From contig JBNKCX010000029.1 in the NCBI GenBank assembly GCA_050287965.1, forward strand, positions 168,024 through 232,023: a DNA stretch of 64,000 nucleotides, given 5' to 3'. Positions 44,653-53,205 of this stretch are shown here, piece after piece. The notes below the pieces were generated by a model. The model was given only the letters and a program-made list of their open reading frames with translations. It was not told the DNA's origin and searched no databases. How positions within the stretch are numbered: position 1 is the stretch's first letter; every line of letters starts with the position of its first letter. Source of the stretch: CBFDBF01 sp050287965. Lineage in GTDB: Bacteria > Pseudomonadota > Gammaproteobacteria > Chromatiales > Chromatiaceae. A program made the position numbers and the translations under genes.

Positions 44653-45309
44653 CTAGTTTCTGAGACTGATAATAGGCCAGCCCTGTGCCGAGGCATGGGC
44701 AGCCAGTTGCTCGTCAGGATCGACGGCAATCGGATGGTCCACCTGCTCCAGCAGCGGGATGTCGTTGTGGGAGTCGCTGTAGAAGCTGCTGCCCTGAAGC
44801 GTTTCACCACGGCTCTGCAGCCAGTGGTTCAGGCGGACGACCTTGCCCTCACGGTAGCTCGGTTCGCCGGCCACCTCGCCGGTGTAACGTCCGTCGACTA
44901 CCTCGGGATCCGTGGCAATCAGGTTTTCGATACCGAAGCGCTCGGCAATGGGAGCGGTAACGAAAGCGTTGGTGGCGGTGATGATCAGCAGGGTGTCCCC
45001 CGCGGAACGGTGCCTCGCGATAAGATCGCGGGCGGCAGGCAGTATGATGGGATCAATCTTTTCTTCCAGGAATTGCTCCCGTAGCCGGCGCAGCCGCGAG
45101 GGGTCGTTTTCCCTCAGGGGTTTCAGAGAGAAGCGCAGGAACTCAAAGATGTCGAGCCGCCCCTCGCGGTATTCCCGGTAAAAACGCTCGTTTTCGCGTT
45201 CATAGTAGGCGCCGTCCACCACCCCCTGTTCCGCCAGGAAGACCCCCCAGAGGTAGTCGGAATCCCCCGCCAGCAGGGTGTTGTCGAGGTCGAATATGGC
45301 CAGGGACAA
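44653..45309 (-). CDS. HAD-superfamily IB phosphatase (SerB-like)
   Basis: Phosphatase of 218 residues. Motif I is AIFDLDNTLLAGDSDYLWG, motif II LLIITATNAFV, motif III has Lys in YREGKVVRL, and motif IV is YSDSHNDIPLL. This is the HAD-IB subfamily that includes phosphoserine phosphatase-like and CicA-type enzymes; the natural substrate is unclear. It converges on clpB, with 81 bp between. Confidence 0.9.
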   Translation of the reverse strand: MSLAIFDLDNTLLAGDSDYLWGVFLAEQGVVDGAYYERENERFYREYREGRLDIFEFLRFSLKPLRENDPSRLRRLREQFLEEKIDPIILPAARDLIARHRSAGDTLLIITATNAFVTAPIAERFGIENLIATDPEVVDGRYTGEVAGEPSYREGKVVRLNHWLQSRGETLQGSSFYSDSHNDIPLLEQVDHPIAVDPDEQLAAHASAQGWPIISLRN

Positions 45310-45550
45310 GGCTGATACTCCGAATAGAAAAACAAGGGCGGATTCTACCGCAATATGGGACCCGATGCCGGACAGGCGTGTGTCTCCTTCGTCATTGCAT
45401 TACCGCCGGGACAATTCTTGAATCTGATAAATACTTGTGAACAGTAACGTTATTCCGTGCTTCGAGATATCCAGGAACGGGGTTTCGGGTTGCCGGAGGA
45501 GGCGTTGTTATGGAAGAATCAAGTAACGGAGTGTTCCCAAGGGACCCATT

Positions 45551-46078
45551 TTGATCGATTCCGAAGGCTATAGATCCAATGTCGGCATTATTCTCTGCAA
45601 CGGTCAGCGGCGGCTGTTTTGGGGTCGTCGTACCGGTCAGAATGCCTGGCAGTTTCCCCAGGGCGGTATCAAGGAACATGAGACTCCGGAGCAGGCCATG
45701 TTTCGTGAACTGGAGGAGGAGGTCGGGCTGAAGCCCCATCATGTCGAAATCATGGGTTCCACCTGCGATTGGCTTCGCTACCGAATTCCCAAGCGTTACC
45801 TTCGCCATAATTCTCATCCGCTCTGTATCGGGCAGAAGCAACGCTGGTTTCTTCTGCGTGTCCTTTGTGAAGAGGACGCCTTCTGTCTGGATACCTCATC
45901 CAAGCCCGAGTTCGATCAATGGCGCTGGGTCAAGTACTGGCAGCCGTTGCGTGAAGTGGTTTATTTCAAGCGCCAGGTCTATTCCAAAGCGCTCGAGGAG
46001 CTGGCTCCACTGCTTTTTCCGGAAGGCGCGCCGCCTGTTCGAGCCAGTTCCAACTATCTGCGTCAGAATCGTCGCTGA
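45551..46078 (+). CDS. rppH: RNA pyrophosphohydrolase RppH
   Basis: Nudix enzyme (175 residues) that removes pyrophosphate from 5'-triphosphate mRNA to trigger decay. The TTG start gives MIDSEGYRSNVGIILCN, matching the family N-terminus. The Nudix box is GGIKEHETPEQAMFRELEEE with the following VGL. The downstream neighbour ptsP is the same as in most gammaproteobacteria. Confidence 0.96.
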   Translation: MIDSEGYRSNVGIILCNGQRRLFWGRRTGQNAWQFPQGGIKEHETPEQAMFRELEEEVGLKPHHVEIMGSTCDWLRYRIPKRYLRHNSHPLCIGQKQRWFLLRVLCEEDAFCLDTSSKPEFDQWRWVKYWQPLREVVYFKRQVYSKALEELAPLLFPEGAPPVRASSNYLRQNRR

Positions 46079-46113
46079 CCCCTGCCGGATGGCCGTCACC
46101 ATGGCACCAAGAG

Positions 46114-48378
46114 ATGCTTGATACCCTGCGCCACATAATCCAGGAGGTGAACGGGGCCTCGGATCTGGGTGAGGCGCTGCAGATTATTGTGAAGCGGGTG
46201 AAGGCTGCGGTTAAAACCGACGCCTGTTCTGTTTATTTGACCGATTTTGAACGGCGCACCCATGTGTTGCGTGCGACGGACGGGTTGCGTCCTGAAGCGG
46301 TGGGTCGAGTGGCCCTTCCTCTGCATCGCGGATTGATCGGGCTGGTCTGCGAGCGGGCGGAACCGGTCAACCTGGAGAATGCCCCCGCCCATCCGAGATA
46401 TCTCTTTACCACGGAGACGGGCGAGACCATCTACCACGGGTTTCTGGGGGCGCCGATCATCCTTAATCGCAAGGTGCTCGGTGTGCTGGTTGTCCGGCAA
46501 CGGGAACAACGTCAGTTTGACGAAAACGAAGAGGCGTTCCTGGTAACCCTGGCCGCGCAACTGGCGGGTGCCATTACCCATGCCCAGGCCAGCGGCGAGC
46601 TACGCGCGTTGCAGCAGCAGAAAGGGGTGCCGTCCCGATTTCTCCAGGGGCTTGCGGGGGCCGGCGGCGTGGCGTTGGGGGAGGCGGTTGTGGTCTATCC
46701 GCCGGCGGATCTGAACGCTATTCCCGATCGTTCGGCCGAGGACGAGGAGCGGGAGATCGCGGTATTCCAGGAGGCCGTGGACAGGGTGCGGGCCGATCTT
46801 ACGGGCTTTGAAAAGAAACTGGAAGGGGATCTGCCGCCGGAGGACCGGGCCCTGTTCCAGGCCTGGATCCTGATGCTTGAAGGGAGTTCCCTGGTAGCGG
46901 TCGTGAACGAACGCATTCGCGACGGCAACTGGGCGCCGGGCGCTCTGCGTCAAACCATCGAGGACCACGCGCGGGTGTTCGAGAACATGGAAGATGCCTA
47001 CCTGCGCGAACGTTCATCGGATGTGAGGGATCTCGGGCGTCGCATCCTTATGTATATGCAGCAGGATGCTCCGACGACGATTCAGTATCCGGAGCAGACT
47101 ATTCTGGTCGGTGATGAGGTGAGCGCCATGCAGTTGGCCGAGGTCCCTGTGGGGCGCCTGGCCGGGGTGGTTTCGGCCCGCGGTTCTCCTTCTTCCCATG
47201 TGGCGATTCTGGCCCGGGCCCTGGGCGTACCGGCGGTCATGGGGGTGGTTGCGATGCCGGCCGGGCGCATGGACCGTCAGCGGATTATCCTGGATGGATA
47301 CCGCGGCCGGGTATATGTTTCGCCGCAGCCGGCGGTTCTCGAAGAGTATCAAAGACTGGCGCAGGAGGACCGGGAACTCTCCACGGAGATGGAGGGGTTA
47401 CGCGGCCTGCCGGCGGAGATGCTTGACGGCAGACGGGTACCCCTTTATCTCAATACCGGTCTGGTGTCGGACATGAGTTCCCTGGGGATGGAGGAATCGG
47501 AAGGGGTGGGGTTGTATCGTACCGAGCTGCCGTTCATGGTCCGTGACCGTTTTCCCAGCGAATCGGCTCAGATCACCAACTACCGCCACGTTCTCAACGC
47601 TTTCGCCCCCCGCCCGGTTACCCTGCGTACCCTGGACGTGGGTGGTGACAAACCGCTGCCCTACTTTCCCATCGATGAATCCAATCCCTTCCTGGGCTGG
47701 CGGGGAATCCGCATCTCTCTTGATCATCCGGAGATTTTTCTAACTCAGGTACGCGCCATGCTGCGGGCGGCCATAGGCTTGGACAATCTCCGGATTATGT
47801 TGCCCATGATCTCTTCCGTTTCTGAAGTCGACGAGCTGAAGCTGCTTATCCAGCGGGCGCACGATGAACTGAAGGAAGACGGGTATGAAGTCTCCCTGCC
47901 GCGCATCGGGGTTATGGTGGAGGTGCCGGCGGCGGTCTATCAGACCGAGGCGCTGGCGCGGCGGGTGGATTTTCTGTCAGTGGGGACCAATGACCTGACC
48001 CAATATCTCCTGGCTGTGGATCGAAACAATCCGCGAGTCGCGGAGATATATGATGACCTTCATCCCGCGGTGCTGCGCGCCGTTCAACAGATCGTTGACC
48101 GGGCGGCTGTCTATAACCGTCCGGTCAGCATCTGCGGCGAACTGGCGGGAAATCCCCTGGCGACCGCTCTGCTGTTGGGAATGGGTGTGGAAAGTCTGAG
48201 TATGAGTGCCAACAGCCTGCTCAGGGTGAAGTGGGTGGTACGGAGTCTGAGCCGCACCCGCAGCAGGGATTTGCTGCAGGCGGCATTGCAGCTGGAAGAG
48301 GCTCAGGCGGTGCGCCGCCTGATGCGGGAGGCATTGGAGGATATGGGATTAGGCGGATTGGTGCGGCCGGGTAAATAG
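46114..48378 (+). CDS. ptsP: PEP-protein phosphotransferase PtsP (EI-Ntr)
   Basis: First enzyme of the nitrogen-related PTS (754 residues). It has an N-terminal GAF domain (about 1-160), the PEP-utiliser N domain, the swivelling phosphohistidine domain with SPSSHVAILARALGVPAVMG (phospho-acceptor His362), and the PEP-binding TIM barrel with LPMISSV and VGTNDLTQYLLAVDR. It passes phosphate to NPr and EIIA-Ntr, which are not in this window. It starts 35 bp after rppH. Confidence 0.97.
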   Translation: MLDTLRHIIQEVNGASDLGEALQIIVKRVKAAVKTDACSVYLTDFERRTHVLRATDGLRPEAVGRVALPLHRGLIGLVCERAEPVNLENAPAHPRYLFTTETGETIYHGFLGAPIILNRKVLGVLVVRQREQRQFDENEEAFLVTLAAQLAGAITHAQASGELRALQQQKGVPSRFLQGLAGAGGVALGEAVVVYPPADLNAIPDRSAEDEEREIAVFQEAVDRVRADLTGFEKKLEGDLPPEDRALFQAWILMLEGSSLVAVVNERIRDGNWAPGALRQTIEDHARVFENMEDAYLRERSSDVRDLGRRILMYMQQDAPTTIQYPEQTILVGDEVSAMQLAEVPVGRLAGVVSARGSPSSHVAILARALGVPAVMGVVAMPAGRMDRQRIILDGYRGRVYVSPQPAVLEEYQRLAQEDRELSTEMEGLRGLPAEMLDGRRVPLYLNTGLVSDMSSLGMEESEGVGLYRTELPFMVRDRFPSESAQITNYRHVLNAFAPRPVTLRTLDVGGDKPLPYFPIDESNPFLGWRGIRISLDHPEIFLTQVRAMLRAAIGLDNLRIMLPMISSVSEVDELKLLIQRAHDELKEDGYEVSLPRIGVMVEVPAAVYQTEALARRVDFLSVGTNDLTQYLLAVDRNNPRVAEIYDDLHPAVLRAVQQIVDRAAVYNRPVSICGELAGNPLATALLLGMGVESLSMSANSLLRVKWVVRSLSRTRSRDLLQAALQLEEAQAVRRLMREALEDMGLGGLVRPGK

Positions 48379-48402
48379 CCTGCCGCGACTGCAGTACAGG
48401 TT

Positions 48403-49461
48403 TCAATCGGCCACGACCACGCGGTTACGGCCATTCTTCTTCGCCTGATAAAGTGCTTTGTCACAGCGGTGGATGAATTCGTAAGCGGATTCCCCGAGTC
48501 GATAACGACCGACACCGATCGATGCCGTGATATCGCTCAGCAGTTCTCTGGTCTTGGGGCGCCTGAGTATCAGTTTCTCCACGTGCAGACGGATATTCTC
48601 CGCAACCGTGGCGGCGTTTTCCAACTCCGTTCCCGGCAAAAGCACCGCGAACTCCTCGCCACCGAAGCGTGCCGTCCGGTCACCACCCTTGGTATGCGTA
48701 TTAAGCAGCTGCGCCACGGCCTGGAGAACCTTGTCTCCGATCAGGTGGCCGTGTCTGTCGTTGACGGATTTGAAATGATCAATATCCATAATAAGCAGGG
48801 AAAATGCCGGAGTGGTCTCTTTCGCACGTTCGATAAGTTCCGCGAGTTCCTTATCGAAACCGCGTCGGTTCAGGATGCCGGTAAGGGCATCGACATAGGC
48901 GGCGTGGCGTGCCTGCTGTAATTCGTCCTGGAGTTTTGTCATCTCCTCCGACGAGTAATTCAACTGTTCTTCCAGTTCCCTGCTTTCGGTAACCAGAGCG
49001 CGGGTCTCGGAAAGGATGGAAGAGGCGACCGACAGGATCTCCTGAACGTTTGTCGTCTGTTGTAATGTGTCGATATGCCGTTCGATTTTTTCACTGGACA
49101 CCGAGGCTTTCGCCGCCAGTTCCACCAGTGCACCTATCATCTCCGCAACCATCCGCAGGAGCTCCTCACGCAACCCCTCCAGAACGGTTTCGTCACAGTT
49201 GTAGATGAAACGCAGGAAAAGTTCTTTTGCCTTCTCCCGGGTTAATCCCTCCTCTTGTGAGAGCGCCTCGTCCAACTTCTCCTGCAGACGGGTATCCCTT
49301 CCCGCCGAGTAGTTGAATCCCAGGCCGTAATTCAGCGGATTGGGGGGGAGGTCATGCTGCGTGAGGAGGCGCACCGTCAGGCGGAAGAACTCCTTGGCCT
49401 CCTCCATGGTCTCGGCTGTGAATAGGAGAGGTTGGTTCTCGTCTTGCGCTTGGTCAGGCAT
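48403..49461 (-). CDS. GGDEF diguanylate cyclase
   Basis: Cytoplasmic protein of 352 residues with no membrane helix. The N-terminal half is helical (coiled coil around 150-185). The GGDEF domain starts at DALTGILNRRGFDKEL and has an active-site GGEEF in ARFGGEEFAVLLPG. The RxxD inhibitory site reads KGGD, so product inhibition may be lost or weak. It makes c-di-GMP, which could link to pilus and exopolysaccharide control. It converges on ptsP. Confidence 0.93.
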   Translation of the reverse strand: MPDQAQDENQPLLFTAETMEEAKEFFRLTVRLLTQHDLPPNPLNYGLGFNYSAGRDTRLQEKLDEALSQEEGLTREKAKELFLRFIYNCDETVLEGLREELLRMVAEMIGALVELAAKASVSSEKIERHIDTLQQTTNVQEILSVASSILSETRALVTESRELEEQLNYSSEEMTKLQDELQQARHAAYVDALTGILNRRGFDKELAELIERAKETTPAFSLLIMDIDHFKSVNDRHGHLIGDKVLQAVAQLLNTHTKGGDRTARFGGEEFAVLLPGTELENAATVAENIRLHVEKLILRRPKTRELLSDITASIGVGRYRLGESAYEFIHRCDKALYQAKKNGRNRVVVAD

Positions 49462-49622
49462 GGAATAGGTCAGTCCCGTTAACTATCAAGCCCTTCCCTG
49501 AGACTTTTGACGATTGTTTTTCGAACGGATATCTAAAATATAGTACCTTTGAGTCATTCGGTAACAGTTCCCGGGCGATTTTATGATGTATTGCACATAG
49601 GTGGTTACGGCGTCCGGTTTTC

Positions 49623-50630
49623 CTATTCCCAACGAAAACTGTATGCCGCGATAAGCAGGAAACAGGCGGTCATTATTCCGAGGGCGATGAGGTTGGGCGC
49701 GATCTCGATCAGTCCGGCGCCATCGATCATCACCGATCGGGCGGCGTTGACCAAATGGGTCAGCGGGAGCAACAGGGCGAGTTTCTGTACCAGGGTTGAT
49801 GATCCCTCCAGGGAGAACCAGACACCGGAGAGAAACAGCATCGGCATGCTGAGCAGATTGAGGAAACCGTTGGCCACCTCTTCGCTCGCCAGTCGGGCGG
49901 CGACGATAAGACTCAGGCTTACCATGCTCAGAGTGCCGATCAGCAGCACCAGAAGCAGGGTCAGATAGGAACCGTTCATGCAGAACCCGATAAACAGGTT
50001 GGTACCCGCGTAGATCAGGATAGTGATGATCATGATCAGCCAGAGACGGGAGGTTACCTGCGCGGAGAGGAATTCGAAGGCGGTCAGGGGAGTGGCCTTC
50101 AGTCGTTTCAATACCCCGTTTTTCCGGTAACGGACGATGACGTATCCGACGCCGAAAAGAGAGCCGAACATGATGTTCATTCCGAATACCCCGGGTGCCA
50201 CCCAGTCCACGTAGCGAATTTCCTTTCCGCTAACGATCTCTTTCCTGACAGAATCGCCGCCGTTGTCCATCAGCCGTTGCAGGAAGTAGCCGCGTTGGGA
50301 TTCGGAATTGACCCAGTAACGGCTTTGCGTCAGGTCCAGAAGCATGTCCAACTGGTGTCGCTCCACCCTGGTAACCGCCTGCTGCAGGTCGTGGACCGGA
50401 ATGAAGCGGACGTGGTCGGTATCCAGGAAATGCTCCAGCTCCGGGGATTCAGCGTCGGCCTCTCCATAAATGCCGACCTTGAACATCTCGCTGCTGTCCA
50501 GGTTGAAGAAGAAGGCAAAGCCGACGACGATCATCACCGGCAGTATGATGTTCCAGGCGATAGCGGTGCGATCCCGCAGGAACTCACGATTGCGTGCGGT
50601 GAGGGCGGCGGTAAAACGTCTGAAGCGCAT
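49623..50630 (-). CDS. ABC-2 type transporter permease
   Basis: Permease of 335 residues. One N-terminal helix (AIAWNIILPVMIVVGFAFFF) precedes a periplasmic loop of about 125 residues, then five helices including LMIGTLS-like LLIGTLSMVSLSLIVAARLASEE and LLSMPMLFLSGVWFSLE. This is the layout of daunorubicin/NodJ-type exporters. It is 10 bp downstream of the ATPase gene; together they form one exporter. The substrate is unknown. Confidence 0.93.
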   Translation of the reverse strand: MRFRRFTAALTARNREFLRDRTAIAWNIILPVMIVVGFAFFFNLDSSEMFKVGIYGEADAESPELEHFLDTDHVRFIPVHDLQQAVTRVERHQLDMLLDLTQSRYWVNSESQRGYFLQRLMDNGGDSVRKEIVSGKEIRYVDWVAPGVFGMNIMFGSLFGVGYVIVRYRKNGVLKRLKATPLTAFEFLSAQVTSRLWLIMIITILIYAGTNLFIGFCMNGSYLTLLLVLLIGTLSMVSLSLIVAARLASEEVANGFLNLLSMPMLFLSGVWFSLEGSSTLVQKLALLLPLTHLVNAARSVMIDGAGLIEIAPNLIALGIMTACFLLIAAYSFRWE

Positions 50631-50640
50631 ATTAAATCCT

Positions 50641-51528
50641 TCAGCCTCGCAACTCGTGACCGGTGAGTTCCAGAAACAGGTCTTCCAGGGTCGGCGACCG
50701 GATCTGCAGACGGTTCAGGGAGATACCGTTCTCCATCAGTCGCCGGATGGCGCTGTCCACATCATCACTGAATATCTCGATCTTCCCGTTACGTTGGTGT
50801 AGCGGCAGTTTCCCCTCGAGTTCGGGGATAGAGGGGATGTCCGTGACCGGCAGGGAGAGAACCGATTGGTCGAAATGGCGCTTCAGCAGTTCCTGGGGTG
50901 AGCCCTGGGCGATGATATGGCCATGATCGAGGATGACGATCTCATCGCAGAGCTCGTATGCCTCTTCCATGTAATGGGTGGTCAATATCACGGTTTTGCC
51001 CTCCGCCTTGATATTGTTCACCAGTTGCCAGAAGTTGCGCCGGGACTGGGGGTCCAGTCCGGTTGTGGGTTCATCCAGAAAAAGTATCCTGGGGTCGTTG
51101 ATCAGGGCGATGGCCAACAGTAGCCGCTGGCGCTGGCCGCCGGAAAGGCGTTTGGCTTCACGGTCGAGAAACTCCCCCAGGGCGCACTGTTTGATCAGCT
51201 CCGACAGCGGTCGGGCCCGGATATAGAGGCGTTGGAACAGGTTCAGTATATCCTGCACCGTGATCTGCTCCTGCAGGGCGGTGGTCTGAAACATGATGCC
51301 CGCCTCTTCCTTGAACTCCGTTCCCAACGGCCGGCCCTGATAGAGGATTTCTCCGTCGGTGGGGGAGAGGATACCCTCCAGCATTTCGACGGTGGTGGTT
51401 TTGCCTGCGCCGTTCGGACCCAGCAGACCGAAACAGGTACCCCGGGGAATGGTGAAACTGATGCCATTCACCGCCTTTACCTCGCGGTAGTGTTTGATCA
51501 GGTTGCGTGCTTCCAGCAGGGAGGGCAT
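50641..51528 (-). CDS. ABC transporter ATP-binding protein
   Basis: ATPase of 295 residues. Walker A is GPNGAGKTTTVEML, the signature LSGGQRQRLLLAIALI, Walker B ILFLDEPTTGLD, and the H-loop TTHYMEEAYELCD. The C-terminal extension (about 225-295) resembles the regulatory tail of DrrA/CcmA-like exporters. It is the first gene of the exporter pair and is divergent from lexA with about 150 bp between starts. Confidence 0.95.
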   Translation of the reverse strand: MPSLLEARNLIKHYREVKAVNGISFTIPRGTCFGLLGPNGAGKTTTVEMLEGILSPTDGEILYQGRPLGTEFKEEAGIMFQTTALQEQITVQDILNLFQRLYIRARPLSELIKQCALGEFLDREAKRLSGGQRQRLLLAIALINDPRILFLDEPTTGLDPQSRRNFWQLVNNIKAEGKTVILTTHYMEEAYELCDEIVILDHGHIIAQGSPQELLKRHFDQSVLSLPVTDIPSIPELEGKLPLHQRNGKIEIFSDDVDSAIRRLMENGISLNRLQIRSPTLEDLFLELTGHELRG

Positions 51529-51618
51529 GGATCGATCCGGCAGATTGAAAAATGCATTTTAACCTAATCAGAGGCTCCCTAATGGCAGGTTCGAATCTTT
51601 TTCTGTTATTTTTCGGAG

Positions 51619-51638
51619 TACTGTATATAATTACAGTT
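51619..51638. promoter_or_regulatory. LexA-binding SOS box
   Basis: TACTGTATATAATTACAGTT is a near-perfect match to the gammaproteobacterial SOS box (CTGT-N8-ACAG). It lies 38 bp before the lexA ATG and shows autoregulation of lexA and probably the following imuA-imuB genes. Confidence 0.95.
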
Positions 51639-51648
51639 GTTAGTGTCA

Positions 51649-51672
51649 TTTCGAGCGAAGCGAGAAATCCTA
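51649..51672. repeat. Dispersed short repeat in the lexA leader
   Basis: ATTTCGAGCGAAGCGAGAAA with flanking TC on each side is a short semi-palindromic repeat seen between genes of many bacteria. It sits between the SOS box and the lexA start, where a ribosome binding site would be expected; no clear Shine-Dalgarno is visible. Confidence 0.5.
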
Positions 51673-51676
51673 AGTT

Positions 51677-52309
51677 ATGAAACTTACGCCCCGACAGAGT
51701 CAGATCCTGGAGTTGATAAGGAAACACCTGGATGAGACCGGGTTCCCCCCGACCCGGGCGGAGATCTCCCGGGCGTTCGGCTTCCATTCCGCCAACGCGG
51801 CGGAGGAACACCTGCGGGCATTGGCCCGCAAGGGTGCCATAGAGCTGCTGAAGGGCACCTCGCGGGGGATTCGTCTGCTGCTCCCGGAACAACCGGCGGT
51901 CGGGCTGCCGGTGGTGGGGCGGGTGGCGGCGGGCAGGCCCATCCTGGCGGCCGAGCAGGTGGAGGATCATCACGCCATTGATCCCGACCTGTTCCGCCCA
52001 CGGGCCGATTATCTGCTGCGGGTGCGGGGTATGAGTATGCGTGATGCCGGTATCCTGGACGGTGACTTGCTGGCGGTACATACCACCCGCCAGGCGGAGA
52101 ATGGTCAGATCGTGGTGGCGCGGCTGGAAGACGAGGTGACGGTGAAGCGGTTTCACCGCCACGGCCGTTGGAAACACCGGGTGCAGTTGTTGCCTGAGAA
52201 TCCGGATTTTTCCCCCATTGAGGTGGACCTGCGGCGGCAGGAGCTGGTGATCGAAGGGCTGGGGGTCGGGTTGCTGCGGGATCTTTCGGTGCAGAAGGTG
52301 AGGTCGTGA
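51677..52309 (+). CDS. lexA: SOS-response transcriptional repressor LexA
   Basis: Repressor-protease of 210 residues. The winged helix (1-70) has TRAEISRAFGFHSANAAEEHL. The self-cleavage site is Ala85-Gly86 in VGRVAAGRP. The catalytic dyad is Ser119 (RGMSMRDAG) and Lys156 (EVTVKRF). An SOS box lies directly upstream. It is followed on the same strand by imuA and imuB after a 214-bp gap that holds an inverted-repeat element. Confidence 0.97.
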   Translation: MKLTPRQSQILELIRKHLDETGFPPTRAEISRAFGFHSANAAEEHLRALARKGAIELLKGTSRGIRLLLPEQPAVGLPVVGRVAAGRPILAAEQVEDHHAIDPDLFRPRADYLLRVRGMSMRDAGILDGDLLAVHTTRQAENGQIVVARLEDEVTVKRFHRHGRWKHRVQLLPENPDFSPIEVDLRRQELVIEGLGVGLLRDLSVQKVRS

Positions 52310-52335
52310 CGGTGCTGCGATTTATATTGTTTTTA

Positions 52336-52499
52336 TCCGCAACTAAACGCAAATAAACGCAAAATTTATCCCGGCTCGGGTAAGCCATGGTCTTGAGCTT
52401 TCAACACCCCTTCCAGGGGAGTTAAGAGGGTGCCCTGTCCCAGCTTGGATAAAGAGATTACCCGATATTTATTTGCATTAATTGGCGTTCATTTGCGGA
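52336..52499. repeat. Element bounded by 28-bp inverted repeats (TTTGCG family)
   Basis: The left arm at 52336-52363 (TCCGCAACTAAACGC, then AAATAAACGCAAA) and the right arm at 52472-52499 are inverted copies with 23 of 28 identical positions. The 108-bp centre has no coding sequence. It occupies the lexA-imuA gap and could fold into a long hairpin or be a small non-autonomous element. A related fragment is at 35184-35210. Confidence 0.6.
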
Positions 52500-52523
52500 C
52501 TGTTAAGGCGCTTTTCTAGAACA

Positions 52524-53135
52524 ATGAATCTGACCCATCTCGTCCAACAGCGCGGCGATCTCTGGCGCGGGGGCAACCGTTCCCCGGTCGTGGGCCCCGT
52601 TGTTTCCAGCGGTTTCGGCGATCTGGACCAAGCGCTGGCCGGCGGTTGGCCGCAAGGCGCGATTACGGAGATCCTGCAGGGCGGGGAAGGGATGGGCGCC
52701 ATGACCCTGGTGCTGCCGGCGCTCGCCGGCCTGAGCAGAGAAGCGCGCTGGATCGCCCTGGTTGGACCGCCCTATATCCCCTACGCTCCGGCGTTGGCGG
52801 CTGGCGGGGTGGAGCTGTCCCGCCTGCTGCTGGTCTGGCCAAGGGGGGAGCGGGAGTCCCTCTGGGCGGCCGAGCAGGCACTGCGTTCCGGCAATTGCGG
52901 GGCGGTCCTGGCCTGGCCGCAAAGGGGGTTGAAACCGGCCGTGTTGCGGCGGTTGCAGCTGGCGGCGGCGTCCGGGGGCGGTCTCGGTTTTCTGTTTCGT
53001 CCGCAACGGGCGGCGGGGGAGTATTCGGCGGCGGCGTTAAGGCTGCGGATACAACCGACGGCGGAAGGGATGGAGGTGGAACTGTTGAAACGGCGGGGCG
53101 GCTGGCCGGGGGGCAGGATACATCTCTCAAGTTAA
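52524..53135 (+). CDS. imuA: SOS-associated translesion protein ImuA (SulA/RecA-like)
   Basis: Protein of 203 residues from the ATG at 52524 (MNLTHLVQQRGDLWRGG). It has the ImuA pattern: FGDLDQALAGGWPQGAITEIL, then VLPALAGLSREARWIALVGPPYIPYAP and a RecA-core-like fold without a strict Walker A. ImuA works with ImuB in mutagenic repair under SOS control. The frame is open upstream to 52482 but that part lies in the repeat arm. No separate SOS box was found, so the lexA promoter may drive it. Confidence 0.9.
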   Translation: MNLTHLVQQRGDLWRGGNRSPVVGPVVSSGFGDLDQALAGGWPQGAITEILQGGEGMGAMTLVLPALAGLSREARWIALVGPPYIPYAPALAAGGVELSRLLLVWPRGERESLWAAEQALRSGNCGAVLAWPQRGLKPAVLRRLQLAAASGGGLGFLFRPQRAAGEYSAAALRLRIQPTAEGMEVELLKRRGGWPGGRIHLSS

Positions 53136-53153
53136 CGTGGAGGACGCGGTTCG

Positions 53154-53178
53154 GTAGGGCGGGCGCAGCCCGCCCTAC
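53154..53178. repeat. Perfect palindrome between imuA and imuB
   Basis: GTAGGGCGGGC, GCA, GCCCGCCCTAC: an 11-bp perfect stem with a 3-nt loop, followed by GAAG. It belongs to the same repeat type as 10057-10086. It sits in the 70-bp imuA-imuB gap and has no T run, so it is more likely a repeat than a terminator. Confidence 0.6.
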
Positions 53179-53205
53179 GAAGTCGGAATTCCCGGGTTAA
53201 GCATC

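Noticed and set aside
51588..51597. GGTTCGAATC resembling a tRNA T-loop
   Set aside because: No matching T-stem, anticodon arm or acceptor stem around it.
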